A stretch of 64,000 bases of DNA from Neisseria animaloris (GTDB lineage Bacteria > Pseudomonadota > Gammaproteobacteria > Burkholderiales > Neisseriaceae), in the NCBI RefSeq assembly GCF_900637855.1, contig NZ_LR134440.1, positions 434,001 through 498,000 on the forward strand, in the 5' to 3' direction. This document shows positions 55,861 through 64,000 of the stretch, piece by piece. The notes beneath the pieces were generated by a model, which saw only the letters and a list, made by a program, of their open reading frames with translations, ran no database searches and had not been told where the DNA came from. The translations under genes were made by a program, and so were the position numbers. Within the stretch, counting starts at the first letter, position 1; each line of letters begins with the position of its first letter.

Positions 55861-55892
55861 CCGTCTGAAAAATTGTTTTCAGACGGCCTGAC
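55861..55892. terminator. DUS-pair terminator
   Basis: CAGGCCGTCTGAAAA and TTTTCAGACGGCCTG, 23 nt after the EEP gene. Confidence 0.75.
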
Positions 55893-56067
55893 GGTTTACG
55901 TAAAGCATACATGCATGAACAAACCTGCGCATAAAAATATATGCAGGAAATAAAAACTGTTAAATTTTCTTTCCTAAATAAAAAACCGCTTTTGCCGATG
56001 ATTATCAAAATTCAAAAAATATGATATAAAATAGGAATCTTACTCTAAAACGGAAACACAAAAAATC

Positions 56068-57495
56068 ATGGCATCAGGTATTTTGGAAACACAGCTCATT
56101 CAAATGAACACCGCTGATTTCCTACAACATATCGAATCTGCATTCAAACGCATCTTTCCAAACGGAATCAATCTGATGCAATACCTTCCCGAAAACAAAT
56201 GGTTGGAGCTGAAAAAAGCCGGCCTGCTATTGCCTTTTCTAGCCGAAAAGCATGGCGGCAGAAAAAGCAGCCAGTTTGAAATTCAGGAAGTATTGCGCAT
56301 CGCCGGCCATTACGGCGTACCCGTTACCCTGCGTACCGGTATCGAAGGCGCACTGGTTTTGCAGCCGTTGGTCGAATTCGGCAACGAAGCCCAAATCCGT
56401 ACCGGCCTCGATTTCATTTTCAACGGCGAAGGAGGCGGCTTGGCCATCACTGAGCCGGAAACCTCAGGTGCCGCGATTGCCCGCGAAATGCAATCGTATT
56501 ACGAGTATACCGGCGACCAAACCGTTTACGTCAACGCAACCAAATACTGGCAAGGCAATTCCACCAGCGAATTTCTGCTGGTTGCAGCCAAAGAACGCAA
56601 AAACGGCAAACTCTCGAAAACCATCAATCTGCTGCTGGTGCCCAAACAATACATCCGCTGCGAGACCCTCAATTCGGAAGGCTTGCTCGCCGTGCGCTAC
56701 GCAGTCAACCATATTGATGCCAACATCCCCGCCGATTGCGTGATGAAACTTTCCGAAAACGATGCTGCCGGCTTGCGCGCATTCCAAAACATTTTCATCC
56801 GCAGCCGTCTGCAATTGGTAGGCATGACCCACGGTATCATGGAATACATCATCGAAAACATGCGCCGCTTCGTTCAGCAAGACATCAAATTCGTTGCCCG
56901 TGAATGCCGCGAAATCATGCAACGCTACGGCATCTCGCAAGTGCTCTACCGCTTTACCTGCAACCGCGTATCCCCCGATGCCCCCGTCGCCCACCAATTG
57001 ATGGAAGCCAATATCATCAAAACTTTGGCTACGGAATACACCTACGGCGCAGCGCAAATCCTGCAAAAACTGCTTGGTGCCAAAGGCTTCGAACACGGCC
57101 ATCCCGCCAGCAACATTGCCATCGACATCCGCCCCTTTACCATCTTCGAGGGTCCGAACGATATGCTCTATGCGGAAATTTACGACCAATTCACCCGCGC
57201 CACCATCGAAGAGAAAGAGCAAGGCATCAAACCCGACAAAAACCAAACCCTGCTGGAACGTCTGCAATCGGACAAACGCTTTAGCGAGATCCGCCAAACC
57301 GCACGTACCGTCCTACCCGAAGACATTGCCGCTTTCTTAACGCAATACCGGCTGGGCGATGCCGACGCACTGGAAAAAGTGTTTCTCGGTAAAATTATCG
57401 CCAAGCTGTTTGTGTGGATTCAAACCGAAGATGAAAACACTTCTGCGTTTGTACTACGCGATATCCGTAAAGATATGCTGGATTGCAAAGACTGA
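56068..57495 (+). CDS. acyl-CoA dehydrogenase family protein
   Basis: 475 aa. Order: alpha-helical N domain, GGGLAITEPETSGAAIAREM (FAD/substrate region as in ITEPxxGSD), middle beta domain, C-terminal helical bundle with FTIFEGPNDMLYAEI, where the Glu matches the catalytic base of short-chain enzymes. About 90 residues longer than typical, with an extra C-terminal tail. No thiolase, hydratase or ETF genes nearby. Preceded by an AT-rich leader. Substrate unknown. Confidence 0.85.
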   Translation: MASGILETQLIQMNTADFLQHIESAFKRIFPNGINLMQYLPENKWLELKKAGLLLPFLAEKHGGRKSSQFEIQEVLRIAGHYGVPVTLRTGIEGALVLQPLVEFGNEAQIRTGLDFIFNGEGGGLAITEPETSGAAIAREMQSYYEYTGDQTVYVNATKYWQGNSTSEFLLVAAKERKNGKLSKTINLLLVPKQYIRCETLNSEGLLAVRYAVNHIDANIPADCVMKLSENDAAGLRAFQNIFIRSRLQLVGMTHGIMEYIIENMRRFVQQDIKFVARECREIMQRYGISQVLYRFTCNRVSPDAPVAHQLMEANIIKTLATEYTYGAAQILQKLLGAKGFEHGHPASNIAIDIRPFTIFEGPNDMLYAEIYDQFTRATIEEKEQGIKPDKNQTLLERLQSDKRFSEIRQTARTVLPEDIAAFLTQYRLGDADALEKVFLGKIIAKLFVWIQTEDENTSAFVLRDIRKDMLDCKD

Positions 57496-57519
57496 ACCGT
57501 TTTTGTACGAAACAGCAAG

Positions 57520-57550
57520 AGGCCGTCTGAAAAAATATTTCAAATGGCCT
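57520..57550. terminator. DUS pair, right arm decayed
   Basis: AGGCCGTCTGAAAAAA at 57520 faces TTCAAATGGCCT (57539-57550), where AGACG has become AAATG. Hairpin weakened. Confidence 0.4.
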
Positions 57551-57702
57551 GTGTTATTTAAGATTACCAACGGAATTGCAATGTTTTCTTAACAATCAGG
57601 AACAAAACTATTCCTTACCACTCTAAACGGCATAAAATAAAAAGTTTCTTGTAAAAACAAATATTTACATAACCATTTGTTCAACCGAGAAAGGAATGAA
57701 GA

Positions 57703-58203
57703 ATGAAACTACGTCTTTTGGCTGTTTTGGCAACGTTCCTGACATTGGCTGCGTGTGCCAGCAACGACAGAAGCCTGCAAGCGCCGCAAGTCGATAGTTG
57801 CAAAGCAACTAACAAACAGGAAATTGCCGCTTTGTTTGACCGCTGGAACAATTCCCTGCAAACCGGCGATCCCAAACAAGTGGTGGCAAACTACTCTGCC
57901 GACAGTATTCTGCTGCCGACCCTTTCCAACAAACCGCGTTTGACTCCGGCTGAAAAAGAAGATTATTTCAAACACTTCTTGGAGACAAAGCCGACGGGTA
58001 AAATCGATATGAGCCACATTCAAATCGGCTGTAATGTCGCGTTGGATAACGGCTTATACACCTTTACCTTCGCCGACGGTACGAAAGCCGCCGGCCGCTA
58101 TACGTTTACTTACGGCTGGAACGGCAACCAGTGGATGATTACCTCCCACCACTCTTCCCTGATGCCTGAAAAAGCCGGCAGCAAATCCAGCAAGAAACAT
58201 TAA
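57703..58203 (+). CDS. SnoaL/SgcJ-like lipoprotein
   Basis: 166 aa. Lipobox LAAC at C18 after a typical signal. The mature part has a NTF2/SnoaL-like fold: IAALFDRWNNSLQTGDPKQVVANYSADSILLP, then RYTFTYGWNGNQWMITSHHSS, as in the SgcJ/EcaC and CaMKII-association families. Lys-rich end. Probably in the outer membrane or periplasm, function unknown. Good RBS (AAAGGAATGA). Confidence 0.8.
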   Translation: MKLRLLAVLATFLTLAACASNDRSLQAPQVDSCKATNKQEIAALFDRWNNSLQTGDPKQVVANYSADSILLPTLSNKPRLTPAEKEDYFKHFLETKPTGKIDMSHIQIGCNVALDNGLYTFTFADGTKAAGRYTFTYGWNGNQWMITSHHSSLMPEKAGSKSSKKH

Positions 58204-58224
58204 TCCGACATCTTGAAAGACCTG

Positions 58225-58257
58225 AGGCCGTCTGAAAACCCGTTTTTCAGACGGCCT
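58225..58257. terminator. DUS-pair terminator
   Basis: GAGGCCGTCTGAAAA and TTTTTCAGACGGCCTTTTT after the lipoprotein gene. Confidence 0.75.
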
Positions 58258-58304
58258 TTTTCATGCCGCACGGTATGTTTCCGAGAGGCTTAAAGCCGCA
58301 AAGC

Positions 58305-58346
58305 TTGATTCAAATAAATACCGGCTCCGGCAAAATGGATTATCTT
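58305..58346 (+). promoter_or_regulatory. FNR-dependent promoter of frdABCD
   Basis: TTGATTCAAATAAA (58305-58318) matches the FNR consensus TTGAT-N4-ATCAA at 9 of 10 defined bases. A -10-like TATCTT at 58341-58346 puts the FNR site centre 41.5 bp before the predicted start of transcription (about 58353), the class II activator position. Confidence 0.7.
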
Positions 58347-58381
58347 GTTGCCGATTTACTTTCAAAAATTGCGAGGCTTAC

Positions 58382-60166
58382 ATGTCTACAATTCAGGCCG
58401 ATATGGTAATCGTCGGCGCAGGCGGCGCAGGTTTGCGGGCGGCGATTGCGGCGGCGGAAAGCAATCCCGACCTGAATATTGCGTTGGTATCCAAGGTTTA
58501 CCCCGTGCGCAGCCATACCGTAGCGGCGGAAGGCGGAGCGGCCGGGGTGATTCTGCCGCACGATTCTTTCGATGCGCATTTTCACGATACGGTGGCGGGC
58601 GGCGACTGGCTGTGCGATCAGGAAGTGGCGGAATATTTTGTGAAACACTGCCCGCACGAATTGATCCGGCTCGAGCAATGGGGTTGCCCGTGGAGCCGCA
58701 AAGCAGACGGCTCGGTAAATATGCGGCGGTTCGGCGGCATGAAAAACGAACGCACTTGGTTTGCCGCCGACAAAACCGGCTTCCATATTCTGCACACCTT
58801 ATTCCAAACTTCGTTGAAATACCCGCAAATCAAACGTTTCGACGAATACTTCGTACTGGATATTCTGGCCGACGACGGCAAAGCCTGCGGCGTGGCCGCC
58901 TTAAACCTGATGGAAGGCAGCTTGGTGCAAATCCGCGCCAAAGCGGTGATTCTGGCCACCGGCGGTGCCGGACGGGTTTACCGCTACAACACCAACGCCG
59001 GTATCGTTACCGGCGACGGCATGGGCATGGCCTTCCGCCGCGGCGTGCCTTTGCGCGACATGGAATTCGTGCAGTACCACCCCACCGGCCTGCCCGGTTC
59101 GGGCATTCTGATTACCGAAGGCAGCCGCGGCGAAGGCGGCATTCTGCTCAACAAAGACGGCTACCGCTATCTGCAAGACTACGGCCTCGGCCCGGAAACA
59201 CCGGTCGGGCAACCGCAAAACAAATACATGGAGCTCGGCCCGCGCGACAAACTGTCGCAGGCGTTTTGGCACGAATGGCGGCAGGGACGCACGATTGCCA
59301 CGCCCCACGGCGACGTGGTGCATTTAGATTTGCGTCATTTAGGGGAGAAAAAACTGCAAGAGCGGCTGCCGCTGATTTGCGAACTTTCCAAAGCCTATAT
59401 CGGCGTGAACCCTGCCGAAGAGCCGATTCCGGTGCGCCCCACCGCACACTATACGATGGGCGGCATCGAAACCGATTCAGAATGCGAAACCCGCATCAAC
59501 GGCTTGTTTGCCGTGGGCGAATGCTCGTCGGTCGGGCTGCACGGAGCCAACCGCTTGGGGTCGAACTCTTTGTCGGAAATTTTGGTATTCGGGCGCGTGG
59601 CTGGAGAAGCGGCTGCACGCCGTGCAGCCGCCGCACCACAACCCGATAACCGCTTTGCCAATGCCCAAGCCCGCGACACGGCAGGCCGTTTGAAAGATTT
59701 TATGCAACAACAAGGCAATGAAAGCTGGGCAACCGTCCGCAACGAAATGGGTTTGGCGATGGAAGAAGGCTGCGGTATTTACCGCACTGCCGCATCGATG
59801 CAGAAAACCATCGACAAACTGGCCGAGCTGCAAGAACGCTACCGCCGTATCCGTATTGCCGACCAATCCAAAGTGTACAACACCGATTTGCTGTACGCGT
59901 TGGAACTGGGCTTCGGTTTGGACGTGGCCGAAGCGATGGTGCATTCCGCCCTTGGCCGCAGGGAATCGCGCGGGGCACACCAACGTTTGGACGAAGGCTG
60001 TACCGAACGCAACGATGCGGATTTCCTCAAACATTCGCTGGCGTTTTATCGGGCGGGAAGCGCGCCGGAAATCGGCCACAGCCCGGTGAGAATCACCAAA
60101 CTCCCGCCGGTCGAACGCGTGTACGGAGCCGCCGCAGAACAACAAAAGGAGCCCGCCCATGAGTGA
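58382..60166 (+). CDS. frdA: fumarate reductase flavoprotein subunit
   Basis: 594 aa. FAD site [18 protein letters not shown], the flavin-linking His H45 in [35 protein letters not shown] and [24 protein letters not shown]. Very close to E. coli FrdA over its whole length, including [13 protein letters not shown]. Reduces fumarate to succinate on the cytoplasmic side. First of four overlapping or closely spaced frd genes. Only sparse DUS in the operon, unlike its surroundings. Confidence 0.96.
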   Translation: MSTIQADMVIVGAGGAGLRAAIAAAESNPDLNIALVSKVYPVRSHTVAAEGGAAGVILPHDSFDAHFHDTVAGGDWLCDQEVAEYFVKHCPHELIRLEQWGCPWSRKADGSVNMRRFGGMKNERTWFAADKTGFHILHTLFQTSLKYPQIKRFDEYFVLDILADDGKACGVAALNLMEGSLVQIRAKAVILATGGAGRVYRYNTNAGIVTGDGMGMAFRRGVPLRDMEFVQYHPTGLPGSGILITEGSRGEGGILLNKDGYRYLQDYGLGPETPVGQPQNKYMELGPRDKLSQAFWHEWRQGRTIATPHGDVVHLDLRHLGEKKLQERLPLICELSKAYIGVNPAEEPIPVRPTAHYTMGGIETDSECETRINGLFAVGECSSVGLHGANRLGSNSLSEILVFGRVAGEAAARRAAAAPQPDNRFANAQARDTAGRLKDFMQQQGNESWATVRNEMGLAMEEGCGIYRTAASMQKTIDKLAELQERYRRIRIADQSKVYNTDLLYALELGFGLDVAEAMVHSALGRRESRGAHQRLDEGCTERNDADFLKHSLAFYRAGSAPEIGHSPVRITKLPPVERVYGAAAEQQKEPAHE

Positions 60167-60911
60167 GCCACGCACCATCCATATCAAAGTGATGCGCTAC
60201 AACCCCGAACACGACCGCGAGCCCCGTTATGACGATTATCACGTGCCTTACGACGAGCAAACTTCGCTGCTGGACGCGCTGGGCTATATCAAAGAAAAAC
60301 TCGCGCCCGATTTGTCTTACCGTTGGTCGTGCCGCATGGCGGTTTGCGGCTCGTGCGGCGTGATGGTGGATAACCGGCCGACACTGGCCTGCAAAACTTT
60401 CGTGCGCGAATATGCAGACAAAACCATCACGGTGGAGGCATTGTCGCATCTGCCGGTCGAACGCGACTTGGTGGTGGACATGACCCCGCTGATGGACGGC
60501 ATACAGGCGGTCAAACCCTATATCATCGGCAACCGGCGCACGATTTCAGACGGCCCCAACACTCAAACGCCGGCGCAAACGGCCAAATACAAACAATTTG
60601 CCGACTGCATCAACTGCGGCCTCTGCTACGCCGCCTGCCCGCAATTCAACCTCAATCCCGAATTCATCGGCCCTGCCGCCATCGCTCTGGCACAACGCTA
60701 CAACCTTGACAGCCGCGACCGCGGCCAAGCCGAGCGCATGCCGCCCTTGAATAGCGATAACGGCGTGTGGTGCTGTACGTTTGTCGGCTATTGTTCGGAA
60801 GTCTGCCCGCAAAACGTCGACCCCGCCGAAGCCATCCAACAAGGCAAAGTGGCCAGCAGCACCGATTTTTTCTTTTCCATGCTGCGCCAATCCAAAAGGA
60901 GCACGTTATGA
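60159..60911 (+). CDS. frdB: fumarate reductase iron-sulfur subunit
   Basis: 250 aa. 2Fe-2S ligands in [11 protein letters not shown] and the later C of TLAC, 4Fe-4[15 protein letters not shown], 3Fe-4[18 protein letters not shown]. Carries electrons from menaquinol to FrdA. It overlaps frdA by 8 nt and frdC by 4 nt. Confidence 0.96.
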   Translation: MSEPRTIHIKVMRYNPEHDREPRYDDYHVPYDEQTSLLDALGYIKEKLAPDLSYRWSCRMAVCGSCGVMVDNRPTLACKTFVREYADKTITVEALSHLPVERDLVVDMTPLMDGIQAVKPYIIGNRRTISDGPNTQTPAQTAKYKQFADCINCGLCYAACPQFNLNPEFIGPAAIALAQRYNLDSRDRGQAERMPPLNSDNGVWCCTFVGYCSEVCPQNVDPAEAIQQGKVASSTDFFFSMLRQSKRSTL

Positions 60912-61303
60912 GTTCCGCCCGCAAACCCTATATCCGACCGGTAAACGGCAGTTGGTGGAAAAAGTCGGCTTTCTACCGTTTTTATATGCTGCGCGAAGCC
61001 ACCTCCCTGCCTGCCGTATGGTTCGGCATCGTATTGCTGCGCGGCATGTATGCTTTGATTGCAGGAGCCGACGCATGGGCCGGTTTCATCGTTTTCCTAC
61101 AACAGCCCTTGGTTTTCTGCGCTAATCTGATCGCCCTCGCCGCTTCTTTGCTCCACAGCAAAACATGGTTCGAACTCGCACCTAAAGCCGCTACCGTGAT
61201 TATCAAAGGCGAAAAACTCAAGCCTGCTCCGGTGATTAAAACCTTATGGGCTGCCGCTGTTGCCGCAAGTGTCGTTTTGCTGCTGATTGTTTTTCTGAAA
61301 TAG
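60908..61303 (+). CDS. frdC: fumarate reductase membrane anchor C
   Basis: 131 aa, three membrane segments. [35 protein letters not shown] and [10 protein letters not shown] are specific to the E. coli-type FrdC. With FrdD it anchors the enzyme and binds quinol. Starts on ATGA overlap with frdB. Confidence 0.95.
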   Translation: MSSARKPYIRPVNGSWWKKSAFYRFYMLREATSLPAVWFGIVLLRGMYALIAGADAWAGFIVFLQQPLVFCANLIALAASLLHSKTWFELAPKAATVIIKGEKLKPAPVIKTLWAAAVAASVVLLLIVFLK

Positions 61304-61313
61304 GAGAAAAATA

Positions 61314-61667
61314 ATGAAATCCGATAAACGCTCAAACGAACCGATATTCTGGGGCATATTCGGTGCCGGCGGCATGTGGAGTGCGGTTTTCGCGCCGGTA
61401 ATGATATTGCTCGTAGGCATTTTACTGCCGCTCGGCCTGCTGCCCGACGGCGTTTTAGATTACGAACACGCCCTCTCTCTCGCCGGCAGCCCGTTGGGGC
61501 GGATTTTTCTTTTTCTTACCGTAAGCCTGCCCGTGTGGTGCGGCATGCACCGCATCCATCACGGCCTGCATGATTTGAAACTGCATCTGCCTGCCGCCAA
61601 ATGGCTGTGCTACGGGTTTGCCGCCCTTATCAGTGTATCGGCCTTAATCATGGCATGGATGCTGTAA
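61314..61667 (+). CDS. frdD: fumarate reductase membrane anchor D
   Basis: 117 aa, three membrane segments. [18 protein letters not shown] and the conserved [15 protein letters not shown] match FrdD. 10 nt after frdC with RBS AGGAGAAA. Last gene of the operon. Confidence 0.95.
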   Translation: MKSDKRSNEPIFWGIFGAGGMWSAVFAPVMILLVGILLPLGLLPDGVLDYEHALSLAGSPLGRIFLFLTVSLPVWCGMHRIHHGLHDLKLHLPAAKWLCYGFAALISVSALIMAWML

Positions 61668-61786
61668 TTAAAACGACGGCGGCACGGTCGCGAAAACGGA
61701 TACCTGCGTCCACACCGCCAAGCACTTCATAATATTCAGGCCGCCGATTGAGGTTCAGGCCGTCTGAAAACTCCCGAAAACCGTTA

Positions 61787-61821
61787 AAGCGGGCTACGGC
61801 AGATAAAACCGCAGCCCGCTT
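61787..61821. terminator. bidirectional terminator (frdD/arcC)
   Basis: AAGCGGGCT (61787-61795) and AGCCCGCTT (61813-61821), with inner CGG/CCG. A single DUS lies just upstream (about 61757). Confidence 0.7.
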
Positions 61822-61842
61822 CCAAACATCGTTTACATCTGT

Positions 61843-62772
61843 TTAACGGTACTCGATACCTTGCGTATCTTTGCTGATGCGGGTGCCCGCTTCTCCCGCC
61901 ACAATGCGTTCGATATCGCTCAGTTCGCCGATAACCGCCGTTTTTCCGGTGTTGCGGGCAAAGTTGACTGCCGCCTGAACTTTCGGCCCCATCGAACCGC
62001 TGGCGAAACCGATTTTTTCGATTTCGTCGGGATGCGCCGCACGCACGGCTTTTTGTTGGTCGGTGCCCCAATTGAGATACACGCCGTCAACATCGGTGGC
62101 GATAATCAGCAAATCCGCATCAATCGAAGAGGCCAACAAGGCCGTGGCAAGGTCCTTGTCGATAACGGCTTCGGCACCGCACAACCTACCCGACTCGTCG
62201 TAATAAGTCGGAATGCCGCCACCGCCGCCGCAAATTAAGATGTAGTTGTTTTCGATTAATGTTTTCAAAGGTTTCAAGCCAAAAATGCGGGTGGGCAGCG
62301 GGCTGGGCACAACGCGGCGGTATTTGTCGTTATCCTGAGCCATAGTCCAACCTTTTTCGGCGGCAATCGCATCGGCTTCTTCCTTGCTGTATACGGGGCC
62401 GACGGGTTTGCTCGGTTTTTGGAAAGCCGGGTCTTTGGGATCGACTTCGGTTTGGGTGATTACGGTGGCCAATGATACGTCTTTCGGCACGAAATTGGCC
62501 ATTTCCTGTTGGATCATATAACCGATCATGCCGACCGATTCCGCACCCAATACGTCCAACGGATACATCGGCACTTCTTTGTAAGCATTGCTTTGCAAAG
62601 CCATCAGGCCGACTTGGGGGCCGTTGCCGTGGGTAATGATCAATTGGTTGCCATCATAAACTTTGGCAATCTGTTCGCAAGCAATGCGCACATTGGCACG
62701 TTGGTTTTCGGAAGTCAGCGGCTCGCCGCGTTTCAAAAGGGCGTTGCCGCCCAAGGCTACAACTATTCTCAT
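61843..62772 (-). CDS. arcC: carbamate kinase
   Basis: 309 aa. [43 protein letters not shown] and CGGGGGIPT are diagnostic. It converts carbamoyl phosphate and ADP to carbamate and ATP, the energy-yielding end of arginine or allantoin/oxalurate breakdown. No arcA or arcB nearby. The allantoinase gene lies 68 nt upstream on the same strand, which points to purine-ureide catabolism. Confidence 0.94.
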   Translation of the reverse strand: MRIVVALGGNALLKRGEPLTSENQRANVRIACEQIAKVYDGNQLIITHGNGPQVGLMALQSNAYKEVPMYPLDVLGAESVGMIGYMIQQEMANFVPKDVSLATVITQTEVDPKDPAFQKPSKPVGPVYSKEEADAIAAEKGWTMAQDNDKYRRVVPSPLPTRIFGLKPLKTLIENNYILICGGGGGIPTYYDESGRLCGAEAVIDKDLATALLASSIDADLLIIATDVDGVYLNWGTDQQKAVRAAHPDEIEKIGFASGSMGPKVQAAVNFARNTGKTAVIGELSDIERIVAGEAGTRISKDTQGIEYR

Positions 62773-62840
62773 GATGATTTCCTTTTATATTCGCTTAGAT
62801 GGGCATGCCTGAAAACATGCCCGTTTTTCAAAAACCTGTT

Positions 62841-64000
62841 TCAGACGGCCTTATTGCACAGCCTTGCCGCACGGCCTTGGGGTTTGCCTTTGATACCTTC
62901 TTCGAGCGTGTAAACCTCATTGCCGCGCAGAAAAGTATGCGTGATGCGGCAACCCACTTCAAAACCTTCGTATGCGCTGATTTTGTTTTTATACAGTAGT
63001 TTATCGGCGGTAATGGTATAAGACCGGTTGGGATCGAGAATGACGATGTCGGCATCTTTACCCAAACTCAGCGCGCCTTTGTCGATTAAACCGAAGCGGT
63101 TGGCCGGTTGGGTGGCCAGCGCATTCATCAGCGTAACCGGACTGATATTGCGTTTTTTCACCGCCGCATCAAACATGGCATCCACGCTGTTTTGGCAGCC
63201 GCTGATACCGCCCCATGCTTCAAATGCGTTCGGGCTGGATTTCAAATCGGGCGTACACGGCGAGTGGTCGGAGCCGATGATGTCGATGATGCCGCCTGCC
63301 AACAATTCCCACATTTTTTGCTGGTGTGCTTTATCGCGTATAGGCGGCGAACATTTGGCTTTGGCACCGATGGCATCCAAATCTTCGGTTGCCAGCAAGA
63401 AATAATGCGGGCAGCTCTCAAAGCTGGCATCCACACCGCGTGCTTGGGCTTCCAACACCGCTTCGACGGCTTCATGGCAACTGCAATGTGCAATGTGTAT
63501 GCGGCAACCGGTTTGCCCGGCGATATACAGCACACGGCGTACCGCCTCCACCTCGGTAAATATCGGGCGGCTGGCAACATAGTCGGATACCGAAGTTTTG
63601 CCTTCCGCTTTAGCTTTGCGGCCCAGTTCGTCGGTAATCGTGGCGTTTTCGCAATGCACCACCAGCAAATCACCCGTTTCCGCCAAAGTCTGCATACCGA
63701 CATACAGTTCGTAGTCGGTTACGTTTTTAAAGTCGCCCGGCTTGCCCGAACCGCAAGTGGCTACGAAGGCTTTGAACGCGCCCACGCCTGCTTGGGAAAG
63801 CGCTTTCAGGTCGTTCAGGTTGTGCGGCACCAAGCCGCCGAAAAACGTATAATCGACATGGTTTTGCCCTTCCGCAGCCTGACGTTTGATTTCCAAGCTT
63901 TCCAAGTCGATTGTAGCGGGAATAGTGTTCAGCGGCATTTCAACATAAGAGGTGGTACCGCCGGCCGCCATAGCCTGTGTTCCGGTCCAATAGCCTTCCC
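62841..64000 (-). CDS. allB: allantoinase, N-terminus beyond the window
   Basis: Open to the window edge. About 386 residues are visible (frame GYWTGTQAMAAGGTTSYVEMPLN onward). Dihydroorotase-like amidohydrolase: HCENATITDE, IHIAHCSCHEAVE, ESCPHYF, KCSPPIRD and the Asp of IGSDHSPC, close to E. coli AllB. Opens the hydantoin ring of allantoin to allantoate. The last residues and stop (K-A-V-stop) come from an AAGGCCGTCTGA uptake sequence. Co-directional with arcC, probably one operon. Confidence 0.93.
   Translation of the reverse strand, partial: EGYWTGTQAMAAGGTTSYVEMPLNTIPATIDLESLEIKRQAAEGQNHVDYTFFGGLVPHNLNDLKALSQAGVGAFKAFVATCGSGKPGDFKNVTDYELYVGMQTLAETGDLLVVHCENATITDELGRKAKAEGKTSVSDYVASRPIFTEVEAVRRVLYIAGQTGCRIHIAHCSCHEAVEAVLEAQARGVDASFESCPHYFLLATEDLDAIGAKAKCSPPIRDKAHQQKMWELLAGGIIDIIGSDHSPCTPDLKSSPNAFEAWGGISGCQNSVDAMFDAAVKKRNISPVTLMNALATQPANRFGLIDKGALSLGKDADIVILDPNRSYTITADKLLYKNKISAYEGFEVGCRITHTFLRGNEVYTLEEGIKGKPQGRAARLCNKAV

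Noticed and set aside
56464..57297. 277-codon open frame antisense to the acyl-CoA dehydrogenase gene
   Set aside because: Low-complexity Phe/Val/Ala/Gly content and no start signals. Sense gene well supported.
58345..59649. 434-codon open frame overlapping frdA in another frame
   Set aside because: Arg/Gly-rich translation typical of a shadow of a GC-rich gene. FrdA is unambiguous.

Overview
The window looks like the chromosome of a Neisseria-group betaproteobacterium (family Neisseriaceae). The 10-mer DNA uptake sequence (DUS) GCCGTCTGAA occurs dozens of times, mostly in the AG dialect (AGGCCGTCTGAA). About 28 DUS copies form inverted pairs that make hairpins after or between genes. Gene content and order are also neisserial: gatCAB, iscRSUA, lldD, earP-efp, lon-hupB-ppiD, lipB-lipA, rnc-era. 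A Correia-like element with its own terminal repeats lies at 14398-14552. Species cannot be fixed from the sequence alone.

Layout. 1-6095: gatC (3' end), gatA and gatB for the amidotransferase of tRNA-dependent Gln/Asn-tRNA synthesis. It is split by a 2.9 kb AT-richer restriction-modification island (small CxxC protein, Dam/DpnM-like and DpnA-like adenine methylases, MutH/Sau3AI-like nuclease, XRE controller). 6357-8620: a 2Fe-2S flavoreductase and L-lactate dehydrogenase. 9015-13370: the isc iron-sulfur cluster with a near-consensus IscR box, interrupted by a VapBC-type toxin-antitoxin pair, then ppa. 13615-18871: HxlR regulator, DUF896 protein, Correia-like element, pirin, a YbiT-type ABC-F ATPase, a 5'-truncated frmR and adhC. 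18951-25964: bfd-like ferredoxin, tmRNA, DUF1841, ccoS, an MFS transporter, rbfA-truB, an intergenic DnaA-box/IHF/AT-rich cluster (possible oriC), earP-efp.

26045-40109: mpl, brnQ, pgeF, upp, a DUF2322-like gene, ppiD-hupB-lon, ybeD-lipB-lipA, kdsA, panD. 40414-43101: two NarK-type nitrate/nitrite carriers without nitrate reductase genes beside them. 43167-50635: era-rnc, an NCS1 (allantoin/hydantoin/nucleobase) permease, an AraC-type regulator, and a polar amino-acid (probably cystine) ABC transporter. 50960-58203: YheS-type ABC-F ATPase, a DUF4124-like exported protein, aroA, an EEP-family phosphodiesterase, a lone acyl-CoA dehydrogenase, a SnoaL-like lipoprotein. 58382-61667: frdABCD quinol:fumarate reductase of the E. 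coli type behind a likely FNR promoter. 61843-64000: carbamate kinase and allantoinase (cut by the window end).

Taken together, conserved housekeeping genes are punctuated by accessory insertions (R-M island, VapBC, Correia-like element) and by metabolic options: lactate oxidation, fumarate respiration, nitrate/nitrite transport and allantoin use. The points most worth following up are the R-M island inside the gat genes with a controller box over the gatB promoter, the oriC-like region at 23.9-24.2 kb, the frmR fragment that keeps its operator but has lost its formaldehyde-sensing N-terminus, and the FNR-controlled frd operon.
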